Source of the DNA: Treponema sp. C6A8
Lineage (GTDB): Bacteria; Spirochaetota; Spirochaetia; Treponematales; Treponemataceae
Reading direction: 5' to 3'
Length of the DNA stretch: 54,902 bases
NCBI RefSeq assembly: GCF_000619925.1
Contig: NZ_JHVB01000015.1
Span: 1 to 54,902 of the forward strand
This document shows positions 16,794-24,870 of the stretch, one piece after another. How positions within the stretch are numbered: position 1 is the first letter of the stretch; every line of letters starts with the position of its first letter. The notes beneath the pieces were generated by a model. The model did no database searches. It worked only from the letters and a program-made list of their open reading frames with translations, and was not told the DNA's origin. The translations under genes and the position numbers were made by a program.

Positions 16794-17950
16794 ACCATAT
16801 AACCGAAATCCAGGTCATCTGGGCCTATGCGCTCATTCTGACAGTCACGGACAGTGCGTTCCATGCAGTTATTCAGCTCACGGATATTGCCTGTCCAGGA
16901 AAATTCACAGAGTTTTTCAAGGGCGGTCGGCGAAAGAAATTTGCAGATTTTATTATTTTTCAGATACTGTTTTGCAATGTAGGGAATATCTTCGGGCCGC
17001 TCTCTAAGGGAGGGAATCGTAAGAACGTTATTACTAAAACGATGAAAAAAATCCAGCCTCATCGTTCCCTTATCAAGCATTTCGCGGATATTGGCATTGG
17101 TCGCAAGAATTATTCTTGTATCAATACTCAATGGTTTTGAACTTCCGACCGGAGTAAAGGCTTTGTCATCACCAAACCTGAGAAGTTTCTGCTGATCCGT
17201 AAATTTAAAGGTGCCAACTTCATCAAGAAACAAACTTCCATGATTTGAGCGCTTAAAATATCCCTCATCAGCTACTGCGTCCGTGTATGCCCCTTCCTTC
17301 TTTCCAAAAAGAGTGCTTTCGCTGATGGAAGAAGCAAATTCAGAAAGAGGGACTTTTATAAAAGGGCCGTTTTTCCGGGCTGAAAGATTATGAATCAGTT
17401 TTGCAGCAGAAGTTTTCCCGCTGCCGGTTTCGCCCAGCAGAAATACTGGCGTGTCCACCATCGAAACAGAGCGAAGCATGGAACGAAAATTCTGAATTTT
17501 AGGCGATATTCCCGCGAAAAATCCGTTAATTGTTTCATTTCTGGCTTCAATCACCCCATTGCCATTTCTACTATTATATCCGTCGTGGCACTGGGCAAAA
17601 AATCGCCGGGCAAAGGATTTAAAATTATTCTGAGTATTAAAAACCGTAATTGAAGAAAAACAGTAGGAAGTAAATAATCGAAGTTTTCGCTGAATATCTT
17701 CATTTAAAAGTGGGGAAATGAAGATTATGAAGGAACATTTATACTTGTGGGCCTGACTTAAAAAATATAAAGTTTCCGGCTCCCTGAAAGCATCAAAAAT
17801 TACAATTCCTTCCGCATTATAAGTAACGCAGTCCAGACAGGAAAGTGTGTGAATCGTTGCAAAGTTATGTAATACTTCGTTGCAGAATAAAACAACATCT
17901 TCACGGGTAGTAACCAGAAAAATCTGGTTCTTATTCATGAAAACTGACAT
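16790..17950 (-). CDS. Sigma54-type AAA+ domain protein without a normal GAFTGA loop or DNA-binding domain
   Basis: 386 residues. Residues about 1-120 look like a degenerate receiver-like fold without the phospho-acceptor acids. Residues about 140-375 are a bacterial enhancer-binding-type AAA+ domain: Walker A GETGSGKTSAAK, Walker B GSLFLDEVG, RFSN and SLRERPEDIPYIAKQYL, and WTGNIREL near the end. The sigma54-contacting loop is KKEGAYTDA in place of GAFTGA, and the protein stops about 20 residues after the AAA helical domain, so no Fis-type helix-turn-helix is present. It may not be a classical activator, or may act from solution. Convergent with recQ. Confidence 0.8.
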   Translation of the reverse strand: MSVFMNKNQIFLVTTREDVVLFCNEVLHNFATIHTLSCLDCVTYNAEGIVIFDAFREPETLYFLSQAHKYKCSFIIFISPLLNEDIQRKLRLFTSYCFSSITVFNTQNNFKSFARRFFAQCHDGYNSRNGNGVIEARNETINGFFAGISPKIQNFRSMLRSVSMVDTPVFLLGETGSGKTSAAKLIHNLSARKNGPFIKVPLSEFASSISESTLFGKKEGAYTDAVADEGYFKRSNHGSLFLDEVGTFKFTDQQKLLRFGDDKAFTPVGSSKPLSIDTRIILATNANIREMLDKGTMRLDFFHRFSNNVLTIPSLRERPEDIPYIAKQYLKNNKICKFLSPTALEKLCEFSWTGNIRELNNCMERTVRDCQNERIGPDDLDFGYMV

Positions 17951-18010
17951 TTTAATCCCACTTAAATTCTTAATTATTTTTTAAGTTTTATAACTATGCG
18001 TTATATTATT

Positions 18011-18745
18011 TTATTTCTTAAAAAGTTTATACCATACAACAGTCAGGCTGAAGAAAAAGAGTCTGACTATAAGGAAGATTTTAAATGGGTTATGAGCAAT
18101 TTCGGCAAAGAATTCCAGTCCCTTGTCAAAAGTTTTTTCATCTACACGGCGGACACGTTCAGAGAAAATTCCAAAGGCATCTTTGTAATAAAGGAAAGTG
18201 CTTGAAGAAAACTGATTGCGGCGGCGGTAAGCCCAGCAGTTCTTTTCGCGGATTCCGTCACTGACAAGAACAAGTGAAGGCTGTGCCTTAAAAATTGCCT
18301 GAATGATGTCCGGCTCACTGGTCTTTGGATAATAGCCTACATAACGGCCGATTACCTTAAGCGACGGGAAAGTATCTTTTATATTGTGTTCTACCTTGCT
18401 GATTGTCTTTTTTGATGAACCAAGAAGATAGATTGTCTTAAAATGAGAATCCAGAACTGAAAGAATCTGGATTACGGCGTTAAAAGGATTATAGCGAACA
18501 GGCACCGGCTTTTTAAGGACGGCTGCCGCACGAAGAATACTCTTAGAAATTGGGATGATTAAATCTGCGCTTTTAACGCAGTCAGCAAAATCACCCTTTC
18601 GGCGGGCTTTCAGCAAATCCCATATAGAAAGGAAGATAATCTGTTTTGTTCCCGGCTTTGCCAGAATCTCCATGATTTCGTTTTCAAGTTTATCCGGCTG
18701 GCAAATATCTACCGGTACACCAACTATTGAAACTCTTTCAGCCAT
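18011..18745 (-). CDS. WecG/TagA/CpsF-family glycosyltransferase
   Basis: About 244 residues from the ATG at 18745, with GGTGGGG just upstream; a GTG at 18754 is the alternative. The family transfers N-acetylmannosamine(uronic) residues to lipid-linked acceptors at the membrane. Visible segments are VSIVGVPVDICQPDKLENEI, the central YLLGSSKKTISKVE and GRYVGYYP..., and LVSDGIREKNCWAYRRR in place of the more usual glycine-rich segment. The C-terminus has a hydrophobic segment IFLIVRLFFFSLTVVWYKLF that could anchor it to the membrane. It overlaps the rsmE stop by 8 bases (ATGGCTGA), so it is translationally coupled to an rRNA methylase, an odd pairing. Confidence 0.82.
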   Translation of the reverse strand: MAERVSIVGVPVDICQPDKLENEIMEILAKPGTKQIIFLSIWDLLKARRKGDFADCVKSADLIIPISKSILRAAAVLKKPVPVRYNPFNAVIQILSVLDSHFKTIYLLGSSKKTISKVEHNIKDTFPSLKVIGRYVGYYPKTSEPDIIQAIFKAQPSLVLVSDGIREKNCWAYRRRNQFSSSTFLYYKDAFGIFSERVRRVDEKTFDKGLEFFAEIAHNPFKIFLIVRLFFFSLTVVWYKLFKK

Positions 18746-19598
18746 TTTCCCCACCCTGTTTTTCCTGATTTAATTGAAAAATTGCGCTCTGAACCGCGGC
18801 AATTCCATAAAGCGCTGCGGTCTCGCATCTTAAAATATTTCCTTCAAAATGAATGGTAGAAAAAAATCCCTTTTCGTTCAATAGCTTAATTTCAGCAGGA
18901 CTGATTCCACCTTCATTTCCGACGGCAATTGCCACCTTTGTAATCTTATCTTTTGATGAAACAAGCTTAAAGAGAGGAACTTCGCCTTCCGTGCGTTCCC
19001 AGAGGGCAAGAGCAAGGGAAGAAGCTTCCCCTCCACCGAAAACTTTCTTCCACCAATCTACAGCGTCCGTAAGCGTCATTGGTTCTACAATTTTAGTTGC
19101 CACCGGAGAGCCGCTCTGCTGCCTTGCTTCCTTTATAATGCGGTCAAAGCGTTCGCGTTTAGCCCCGGAAAACATGCTGGTACAGTTCTTTTCAGAAAAA
19201 TCACCGATTACCGGTACAATCACGCTGATACCGCACTCCGTTGCCTGACGAACGATAAGCTCAAACTTCTGAGCCTTAGGTATAAACTGAAAAAGCACAA
19301 AGTCTCGGTCAGAAAAGGCATTTTTAATCTCGCCCGCCTGAGTACCGCGGGTAATGGAAGTGCCGGCGCGGGAAGAAGCATCTCCCTCTGCAGCATCACA
19401 AACCTGAAGGATAATTTTTTTTGCATTGTCATCAATAAAGGCAACCGTCGTTGACCTGAGTTCCCCGTCATCCAGGCGCACATTCAGCATATCACCTTTT
19501 TTTACGCGCAGAACCTGACGCAGATAGCGGAAATCCTTCCCTATCAGTTCAATGAGACCGTTTTTAATGTTTTCTTTTTCTACAATAAATTGACGCAT
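18738..19598 (-). CDS. rsmE: 16S rRNA (uracil-1498-N3)-methyltransferase
   Basis: A 286-residue SPOUT-fold enzyme methylating U1498 of 16S rRNA. It begins MRQFIVEKENIKNGLIELIGKDFRYLRQVLRVKKGD, an RNA-binding PUA-like domain. The knot region shows RIIKEARQQSGSPVATKI, VAIAVGNEGGISPAEIKLL and LRCETAALYGIAAVQ, which form the AdoMet pocket. Slightly longer than the usual 240-250 residues because of insertions near residues 80-95 and 195-205. Overlaps the downstream glycosyltransferase. Upstream is a set of tandem 20-21-bp repeats that runs to the ctpA stop. Confidence 0.93.
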   Translation of the reverse strand: MRQFIVEKENIKNGLIELIGKDFRYLRQVLRVKKGDMLNVRLDDGELRSTTVAFIDDNAKKIILQVCDAAEGDASSRAGTSITRGTQAGEIKNAFSDRDFVLFQFIPKAQKFELIVRQATECGISVIVPVIGDFSEKNCTSMFSGAKRERFDRIIKEARQQSGSPVATKIVEPMTLTDAVDWWKKVFGGGEASSLALALWERTEGEVPLFKLVSSKDKITKVAIAVGNEGGISPAEIKLLNEKGFFSTIHFEGNILRCETAALYGIAAVQSAIFQLNQEKQGGENG

Positions 19599-19604
19599 TT
19601 ATAC

Positions 19605-19675
19605 TGTCATTTTCAGGCAATACCCTTCATTTTCAGACAAGGCCCTGTCATTCTCGGGCTTGACCCGAGAATCTA
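19605..19675. repeat. Tandem imperfect 20-21-bp repeats ending in a palindrome
   Basis: Three units, 19605-19625, 19626-19645 and 19646-19666, each of the form (TG)TCATT(T/C)TC(A/G)G followed by a spacer and CCC. The last unit makes the perfect palindrome ATTCTCGGGC-ttg-a-CCCGAGAAT type hairpin, whose end supplies the TAG stop of the CtpA-type protease. The TCTCGGG...CCCGAGA palindrome resembles a common intergenic repeat seen in many unrelated bacteria. Confidence 0.7.
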
Positions 19676-21145
19676 TTTCACAGCAACCGTTTCTTTTTGA
19701 GTTGCCTCGTCCTGAAGCTGCTTCAAAGTCTTGGTCTTCTTCACAAGGTCAGAAAACTTTTCTTCCTGCAAAATTTTAATTGCGGCTTTTAACTGCAAAT
19801 CGTAGTCCATATCATAAAGAGGAGTCGGCTGATGACGCTGAAGCTGAACTCTCAAAAGGCGGCGGAGCAGACGCAAATCAAAAGGATAATCAATTGCGAT
19901 TCGTTCTGCAGCTGCGGCAATATCAATTTCCTTCATGTTAGGATTTGCCTCAACCATTTTGTTAATGACTTCGCTTTCAATCATCTTAACGTAAAGCTCT
20001 TCCTGCTCTTTTGTGAAAGTTTCCATATTTTTTACTTCCAGATCAGGCGGAATTCCGATTTTATCGATATTTGTGTCGCTCGGAGTATAGTAGCGGGCGA
20101 TTGTAAGCTTAATTCCGTTCTGCTCGCCAAGTGGAACAACCTGCTGAACAGAGCCCTTTCCGTAAGTGCGTTCACCGACAAGGTAAGCCAGATGATTATC
20201 TTTAAGTGCCCCGGAAAGAATTTCAGAAGCGCTTGCCGAACCGTGGTTGATAAGCACAACTATCGGCATTTTTGTTACGACAGTCTTGTCTTTATTAGCT
20301 GTAAACTGATGATTTTCCAAAATAAGGCGGCTCTTTGTAGAAACAATCGGGCCTGCGTCAATGAATTTGTCACCAACATCAACGGCGCTTGTAATAAGTC
20401 CGCCAGGATTATCGCGTAAGTCAATAATCAGGCTCTTGTAACCGGCAGCCTTAAATCCGTCGATTGCTTCCTGAACACGCTTTGGAGTTTCCGGAGTAAA
20501 CTGAATAAGGCGCATATATCCGATTTTTGTTCCCTCAATCATGCCGTCTTTTACGGTCGGAACTTCAATCAGAGCACGAACCAGCTTAATGTCAAACTTC
20601 ATGTTGGCGCCGCGTAAAATCGTAATATTTACAGGACTTCCTACCTCACCGCGAAGGTTACTCAAAACCTCGCTCATAGTCATTTCAGGAGTAGGCTTTC
20701 CTTCTATCGCAACAATGTAGTCACCAGACTGAATGCCGGCTTTTGCTCCAGGGGAATCTTCGATTGGTGACGAAACTTCTACGTAGGCAGGTTTATCAGG
20801 CTTGTTTTCAGTCGGCTTTGAAATTGTAAGACCGACACCGCCAAATGAACCGTTAGTAGTATCACCAAGGTCGCGCATGTAATCTGAATCAAGGTAAAGG
20901 GTATAAGGATCACCGATTGCCTCAAGCATTCCCTTGAGTGCGCCTTCATAAAGAAGTTTTGCGTCTAAATCATCAACATAATTCAGCTGAACAAAATCAA
21001 AAACTGAATTAAGTTTTTTCATATATTGGAAACTGGAAATTTTTGTATCAGATTCTATTGAAGACTGAGCAAAGCACTGAGATGCAAAGGTAAGAACCAC
21101 AAAAGTCAATGCGGCCCGCGAAATATTCTTAAACGTTTTTTTCAT
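19673..21145 (-). CDS. C-terminal processing protease (S41/CtpA family)
   Basis: 490 residues with an N-terminal Sec signal peptide (MKKTFKNISRAALTFVVLTF...CFA), so it acts in the periplasm. A PDZ domain follows (residues about 95-185; GSFGGVGLTI, AGIQSGDYIVAIEG). The S41 catalytic core shows LIIDLRDNPGGL, the nucleophile serine in NHGSASASEILSGAL and the lysine in ERTYGKGSVQ. It degrades or trims C-termini of exported proteins. The C-terminal 100 residues are helical and family-typical. Its TAG stop lies within the palindromic repeat, so the last residues may have been altered by the repeat. Confidence 0.94.
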   Translation of the reverse strand: MKKTFKNISRAALTFVVLTFASQCFAQSSIESDTKISSFQYMKKLNSVFDFVQLNYVDDLDAKLLYEGALKGMLEAIGDPYTLYLDSDYMRDLGDTTNGSFGGVGLTISKPTENKPDKPAYVEVSSPIEDSPGAKAGIQSGDYIVAIEGKPTPEMTMSEVLSNLRGEVGSPVNITILRGANMKFDIKLVRALIEVPTVKDGMIEGTKIGYMRLIQFTPETPKRVQEAIDGFKAAGYKSLIIDLRDNPGGLITSAVDVGDKFIDAGPIVSTKSRLILENHQFTANKDKTVVTKMPIVVLINHGSASASEILSGALKDNHLAYLVGERTYGKGSVQQVVPLGEQNGIKLTIARYYTPSDTNIDKIGIPPDLEVKNMETFTKEQEELYVKMIESEVINKMVEANPNMKEIDIAAAAERIAIDYPFDLRLLRRLLRVQLQRHQPTPLYDMDYDLQLKAAIKILQEEKFSDLVKKTKTLKQLQDEATQKETVAVK

Positions 21146-21202
21146 AACGTTTCTATTTTACGGCACAAAGAGTAAATTTTCCATATAAAACTTGCCATTT
21201 AT

Positions 21203-21212
21203 GTGATATAAT
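21203..21212 (+). promoter_or_regulatory. Extended -10 promoter for a probably leaderless MinD-like mRNA
   Basis: TGTGATATAAT places the expected transcript start at or next to the ATG at 21219. No ribosome-binding site is seen. Confidence 0.5.
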
Positions 21213-21218
21213 TTATTT

Positions 21219-22364
21219 ATGGCACAGATAATTCCAATAGCAAGTGGAAAGGGAGGAGTTGGAAAAAGTCTTCTTTCTGCCAATCTTGCAATTGCCCTGG
21301 GTCAGCAGGGAAAAAAAGTTGTTTTAGTTGATCTTGATTTGGGAGCTTCCAATCTTCATCTTGTAATCGGACAGCATCCGGGTGTTGCAAGTCTTGGTTC
21401 CTGGTTTACTGATAAAATTGATTTTAAAGACATCATCCAGCCTACAGATTATGACAACGTAAGTTTTATCGCCGGCGACAGTCAGATTCCGGATTTGACT
21501 TCACTTAAACACGTTCAGAAAGTAAAACTTATCCGCAACCTGAAAAACATCAACACAGACTACGTTATCCTTGACCTTGGTGCCGGAACCCATCAGTTTA
21601 TTCTGGATATGTTCCTGCTTTCTCCACAGGGAATTATTGTTTCTGCCCCAGCCGTTACCGCAACCTTGAACGGTTATCTTTTCCTTAAAAACGCAACCTT
21701 CCGCCTCTTATATACAACCTTCAAGCGAGGAACTCCTGGCCGCGCTTATATCGACGGACTCAAGAAAAATGCAAAATCCATGCAGAAGCTTTACATTCCT
21801 CAGCTTGTAAAGGAGCTTGAAATTCAGGATCCGGAAGCAACAAAGCTTTTTAAGGCCCGCATGGAACAGTTCCGTCCTCGTCTTGTAATGAATATGATTG
21901 AAGACCCTAAGGATGCTGAACGCGCACAGAGAATTAAAAAATCCTGCAATCAGTATCTTGGTCTTGAAATTGAATATCTTGGCCTTATGTACCGCGACAT
22001 GCTTCAGGATAAGGCACTTGCTTCCCAGCTGCCGGTTGTTGTTTACAAACCTCAGTCGGTTTTGGGACAGGCAGTTTACCGCATTGCCGACAAGGTGATT
22101 GCAACGCCGCCTCGCAATTTTGACGCCGCCTTTAATCTTGAAGGCGCCAGCGACAACTTCCAGAATGCCGATGAAGAGGCTAACGAAGATTACAATATCA
22201 AGCTTGCAGGAATTGAAGACCTTGTTGCAGGTGGAACACTTTCCATCAGTGAACTTGCAGAAATGGTAAAAACTTTGAACTACGAGCTTACACAGGTGCG
22301 CAAGGAAAATCAGCTCTTAAAATCAAAACTGATTAAGGCAGCCGGACAAGGATTTAAGATTTAA
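21219..22364 (+). CDS. MinD/FlhG-like P-loop ATPase
   Basis: 381 residues of the ParA/MinD superfamily with the deviant Walker A SGKGGVGKS at 9-17, DLDLGASNLHLVIG, and DYVILDLGAGTH. The loop RGTPGRAYIDGLKK and the C-terminal helical tail beyond residue 300 distinguish it from plain MinD. FlhG/YlxH proteins that set flagellar number are the closest idea, but a function is not proven. A TGTGATATAAT extended -10 ends only about six bases before the ATG and there is no Shine-Dalgarno, so the message may be leaderless. It is followed one base later by lgt. Confidence 0.85.
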   Translation: MAQIIPIASGKGGVGKSLLSANLAIALGQQGKKVVLVDLDLGASNLHLVIGQHPGVASLGSWFTDKIDFKDIIQPTDYDNVSFIAGDSQIPDLTSLKHVQKVKLIRNLKNINTDYVILDLGAGTHQFILDMFLLSPQGIIVSAPAVTATLNGYLFLKNATFRLLYTTFKRGTPGRAYIDGLKKNAKSMQKLYIPQLVKELEIQDPEATKLFKARMEQFRPRLVMNMIEDPKDAERAQRIKKSCNQYLGLEIEYLGLMYRDMLQDKALASQLPVVVYKPQSVLGQAVYRIADKVIATPPRNFDAAFNLEGASDNFQNADEEANEDYNIKLAGIEDLVAGGTLSISELAEMVKTLNYELTQVRKENQLLKSKLIKAAGQGFKI

Positions 22365-22365
22365 T

Positions 22366-23382
22366 ATGAACTTTTTATACGTAAATTACCCTTCCTGGAT
22401 TCATCCTCAGATTTTTCCCGGAATTAAATTTTTAGGACTCCTGCGCTGGTACGGTCTGATGTACGTTTTTGCCTTCGGAACCGCTTACTGGATTCTGACC
22501 AGGCTTTTTAAGGAAGGCGCTTTGGATTCACCTTCCCAGGCGACAGCTTCCAGCCCGGCAGGCAAAGCTACCGAAGATGATGTTTTCAGCTTTATTGCAA
22601 GCGGAATAGTTTTCCTTTTGATTGGCGCCCGCGTATTTTCCACTTTGATTTACGACACAACCGGACTTTACTGGAAAAAGCCCTGGCTGATTTTCTGGCC
22701 TTTTGACGCAGCCGGAAACTTTACAGGACTTGCCGGCATGTCTTACCACGGCGGCTTTATCGGCGGATTAATCGGAATGATTGTCTGGTGCCGCCTCCAC
22801 AAAAAGCCTTTCTGGAAATGGTGCGATGCAATGTGCGTTGCAATTCCTTTAGGCTACACCTTTGGCCGCCTGGGCAACTTCCTCAACGGCGAACTTTACG
22901 GCCGCATTACGACAGCTCCCTGGGGCATGGTTTTCCCTGCCGCAGAAAAGTTTTCAACCTCAAAAGCCTGGGTTCAGGCCTTTGCAGAAAAAATCGGCAT
23001 GGAAATTGCAGACAAAAATCTTGTAAACCTTCCCCGCCACCCAAGCCAGCTCTACGAAGCCCTTTTTGAAGGCGTAATTCTCTGGGCAATCTTGTGGTTT
23101 ATGAGAAAGCATAAAAAGTTTGACGGCCAGCTGGGACTTTCATACGCCTGCGGCTACGGTTTCTTCCGCTTTTTCATCGAATACTTCCGCGAGCCCGACG
23201 CCGACATCGGCTACCGCATCGCCAAAGACGCCAGCGCCCCGCTCTACACCAACACTTCGCTTTTAAACTTCTCCACCGGCCAGATTTTATGCTTTTTAAT
23301 GGTGGCCGGCTCGCTAGTTACAATGATTGTTTTGGGATTAACTCACAAGAAAAGTGGGGCGTGGGACGCAGGCGGAAAATGA
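22366..23382 (+). CDS. lgt: Prolipoprotein diacylglyceryl transferase
   Basis: 338-residue integral membrane enzyme that moves diacylglycerol from phosphatidylglycerol to the lipobox cysteine of prolipoproteins, the first step in lipoprotein maturation. The Lgt signature is GRLGNFLNGELYGR (residues 167-180), with the conserved HGG at 128-130 and YEALFEG further on. Fits the lipoproteins at 32.5-34.5 kb. A loop at residues 53-75 is an insertion. The last 11 codons and the stop fall within a 100-nt hairpin (23349-23448), so the C-terminus is probably repeat-derived. Confidence 0.96.
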   Translation: MNFLYVNYPSWIHPQIFPGIKFLGLLRWYGLMYVFAFGTAYWILTRLFKEGALDSPSQATASSPAGKATEDDVFSFIASGIVFLLIGARVFSTLIYDTTGLYWKKPWLIFWPFDAAGNFTGLAGMSYHGGFIGGLIGMIVWCRLHKKPFWKWCDAMCVAIPLGYTFGRLGNFLNGELYGRITTAPWGMVFPAAEKFSTSKAWVQAFAEKIGMEIADKNLVNLPRHPSQLYEALFEGVILWAILWFMRKHKKFDGQLGLSYACGYGFFRFFIEYFREPDADIGYRIAKDASAPLYTNTSLLNFSTGQILCFLMVAGSLVTMIVLGLTHKKSGAWDAGGK

Positions 23383-23448
23383 GGGGGGACCGCAGACGGG
23401 GTGAGACCTCATTTTTCGCCGTAAGCTGGGACCCGCGCCACACTTTTC
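23349..23448. repeat. 100-nt long hairpin overlapping the 3' end of lgt
   Basis: Outer stem GAAAAGTG/CACTTTTC, then GGCGTGGG/CCCGCGCC (one G-T), an internal loop, then GGCGgAAAATGAGG paired with CCTCATTTTtCGCC. The lgt TGA stop (23380-23382) is inside the left arm. No T-run follows, so it is not a standard terminator. No second copy was found in the window. Confidence 0.8.
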
Positions 23449-23464
23449 CATGTAGGAGGCACAA

Positions 23465-23683
23465 ATGAAACTGACAATAAAATACAAGAACGGTTCATCC
23501 GAAACCCTCGACGTAGAAAAGCTGGGACACTACAGCAAAAACCCCTGCGTCCACTGCCGCAAAGACGGTGGCTGCTACGAACACGGCTGTTTCATGCCCG
23601 AAGAATGGGGCGACTTTTTAGACTTAGGGCATCACCACATCAGAGTGCAGGACGTAGAATCCATGCACGTTTCTGAAATGTAA
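23465..23683 (+). CDS. Small Cys/His-rich protein of unknown function
   Basis: 72 residues with a strong GGAGG ribosome site seven bases upstream. A cluster of Cys and His (NPCVHCRKDGGCYEHGCF, then LGHHHIR) suggests a metal-binding knuckle. The two-part arrangement with a beta-rich start (KLTIKYKNGSSETLDV) gives no family I can name. It lies between lgt and uppP on the same strand, separated from lgt by the long hairpin. Conserved spacing and composition suggest a real gene. Confidence 0.7.
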   Translation: MKLTIKYKNGSSETLDVEKLGHYSKNPCVHCRKDGGCYEHGCFMPEEWGDFLDLGHHHIRVQDVESMHVSEM

Positions 23684-23701
23684 ATACAACAGAGGCTTTC
23701 A

Positions 23702-24565
23702 ATGACAATTTTTCAGGGAATTTTACTCGGAATTTTACAGGGAATCGCGGAATTTCTCCCGATTTCATCGTCTGGTCACCTTGCCGTAGCGCAGAACCTT
23801 TTTAAGCTGGATGACGTTCCGCTTTTGTTCGACGTTTTCCTTCATCTTGCAACGCTTTGTGCCGTTTGCCTTTATTTCTGGCGTAAAATTGCCCGTCTTT
23901 TCTCTATTTTAGGAAGATGGATTGTACGCCGCGCACAGCCGGAAGGCAGTCTTCACCCGGAAGATTTACTTGCCGGATCTGACAAGGCAGGGCGGCGCAC
24001 AATCATCGCCGTAATAGTGGCAACTTTCATTACCGCAGCTATCGGTATTGTCACCAGTAAAAAAATGCCCCAGCTTTCAATTAAATCTACCTGTGCAGGC
24101 TTCCTGGTAACAGCAGTTTTACTTATTGTAAGTAACCTGAAAAGAAAGCAGAACGAAGCTAAAGCTCAAAAAGAAGGCAGTACCCCAGCTGAAGGAGTTT
24201 CCCTCTTCCAGTCAATCGTAATCGGCGTAATGCAGGGCTTCGGAACTTTGCCTGGAATAAGCCGAAGCGGTTCTACAATCGCCGGTGCCCTTTACAGCGG
24301 AGTAGATGCAAAAGCCGCCGGAGATTTTTCTTTTATCATTTCAATTCCGGCAATTCTTGGCGCTTTCATTCTTGAACTTAAAGATTTGGGCGAAGTAAGC
24401 AGCAGCATAGGTGCCGCCCCTGTAATCGCAGGCTGCGCCGCAGCTTTTGCAACCGGCTACATTTCGCTGACATTCTTAATGAAAATTATCCGCAAGGGAA
24501 AGCTCCACTGGTTTGCGGCTTACCTGATTCCGGTTGGAATTTTGGGAATAATGTTCTTAAAATAG
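23702..24565 (+). CDS. uppP: Undecaprenyl-diphosphatase
   Basis: 287-residue polytopic membrane enzyme that recycles undecaprenyl pyrophosphate to the monophosphate carrier used in peptidoglycan synthesis. The BacA motifs are present: GILQGIAEFLPISSSGHL near residues 8-25 and GISRSGSTIAGAL near 195-207, with the family's repeated helical halves. An internal hydrophilic loop of about 25 residues (RKQNEAKAQKEGSTPAE) lies between the halves. Third gene of an apparent lgt / small protein / uppP envelope cluster. The small-RNA promoter begins eight bases after its stop. Confidence 0.96.
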   Translation: MTIFQGILLGILQGIAEFLPISSSGHLAVAQNLFKLDDVPLLFDVFLHLATLCAVCLYFWRKIARLFSILGRWIVRRAQPEGSLHPEDLLAGSDKAGRRTIIAVIVATFITAAIGIVTSKKMPQLSIKSTCAGFLVTAVLLIVSNLKRKQNEAKAQKEGSTPAEGVSLFQSIVIGVMQGFGTLPGISRSGSTIAGALYSGVDAKAAGDFSFIISIPAILGAFILELKDLGEVSSSIGAAPVIAGCAAAFATGYISLTFLMKIIRKGKLHWFAAYLIPVGILGIMFLK

Positions 24566-24572
24566 TAAGAAT

Positions 24573-24601
24573 TTGACGATAACAAACTTATATGTTATAT
24601 T
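24573..24601 (+). promoter_or_regulatory. Promoter of the antitoxin-like small RNA
   Basis: TTGACG (24573-24578), 17-base spacer, TATATT (24596-24601). There is no ORF with a ribosome site downstream on this strand before the terminator. Confidence 0.8.
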
Positions 24602-24607
24602 AAACAA

Positions 24608-24690
24608 AAGGAAATGCCCGATTTATTCGGTCGTCTCCACTGTTTTGTGCAAAAGCCGCCAAGTGGTTCGGACGAGGCGGCTTATTTTTT
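24608..24690 (+). ncRNA. Candidate antitoxin small RNA (about 80 nt)
   Basis: Runs from the predicted start near 24608 to the T-run of a GC-rich terminator. Its 5' end folds as CCGA-tttat-TCGG and is followed by CGTCTCC, nearly the same as the 5' end of the toxin mRNA on the opposite strand. The 3' half is complementary to the end of the toxin transcript because both share the bidirectional terminator. The arrangement resembles convergent type I systems such as Fst/RNAII. The RNA itself is predicted, not observed. Confidence 0.65.
24655..24690. terminator. Bidirectional terminator shared by toxin mRNA and small RNA
   Basis: GCCGCC (24655-24660) pairs with GGCGGC (24676-24681). Plus strand is followed by TTATTTTTT; minus strand by TTTTGC and further Ts. 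Confidence 0.85.
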
Positions 24691-24784
24691 ACTCTTTATT
24701 TTTTAGGTAAGAGAGCAGCGCTATAACAGTGCTGATTACAGTAGCAACACAAGTTACAATTGCAATCAAAATTTCACATGTCAT
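24689..24784 (-). CDS. Candidate type I toxin, 31-residue membrane peptide
   Basis: ATG at 24784 with a GGGAGG ribosome site seven bases upstream; stop at 24689-24691. The peptide starts MTCE, has one hydrophobic span (ILIAIVTCVATVISTVIALL) and a charged tail SYLKNKE. That is the layout of Fst/Ldr/Hol-Tox-like type I toxins that insert in the inner membrane. It has its own promoter (24871-24899), a leader of about 80 nt whose CTCCC could pair with and hide the ribosome site, and a convergent small RNA. Too short for routine ORF calling. Toxicity is inferred; an alternative is an ordinary small membrane protein. Confidence 0.68.
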   Translation of the reverse strand: MTCEILIAIVTCVATVISTVIALLSYLKNKE

Positions 24785-24870
24785 ACGCAAGCCTCCCATT
24801 CTTTTATTCTCGCAAAAACGCAAGTTGACTTTGGGAGACGCCGCCTAAATCAGGCACTTCCAATAATTTA

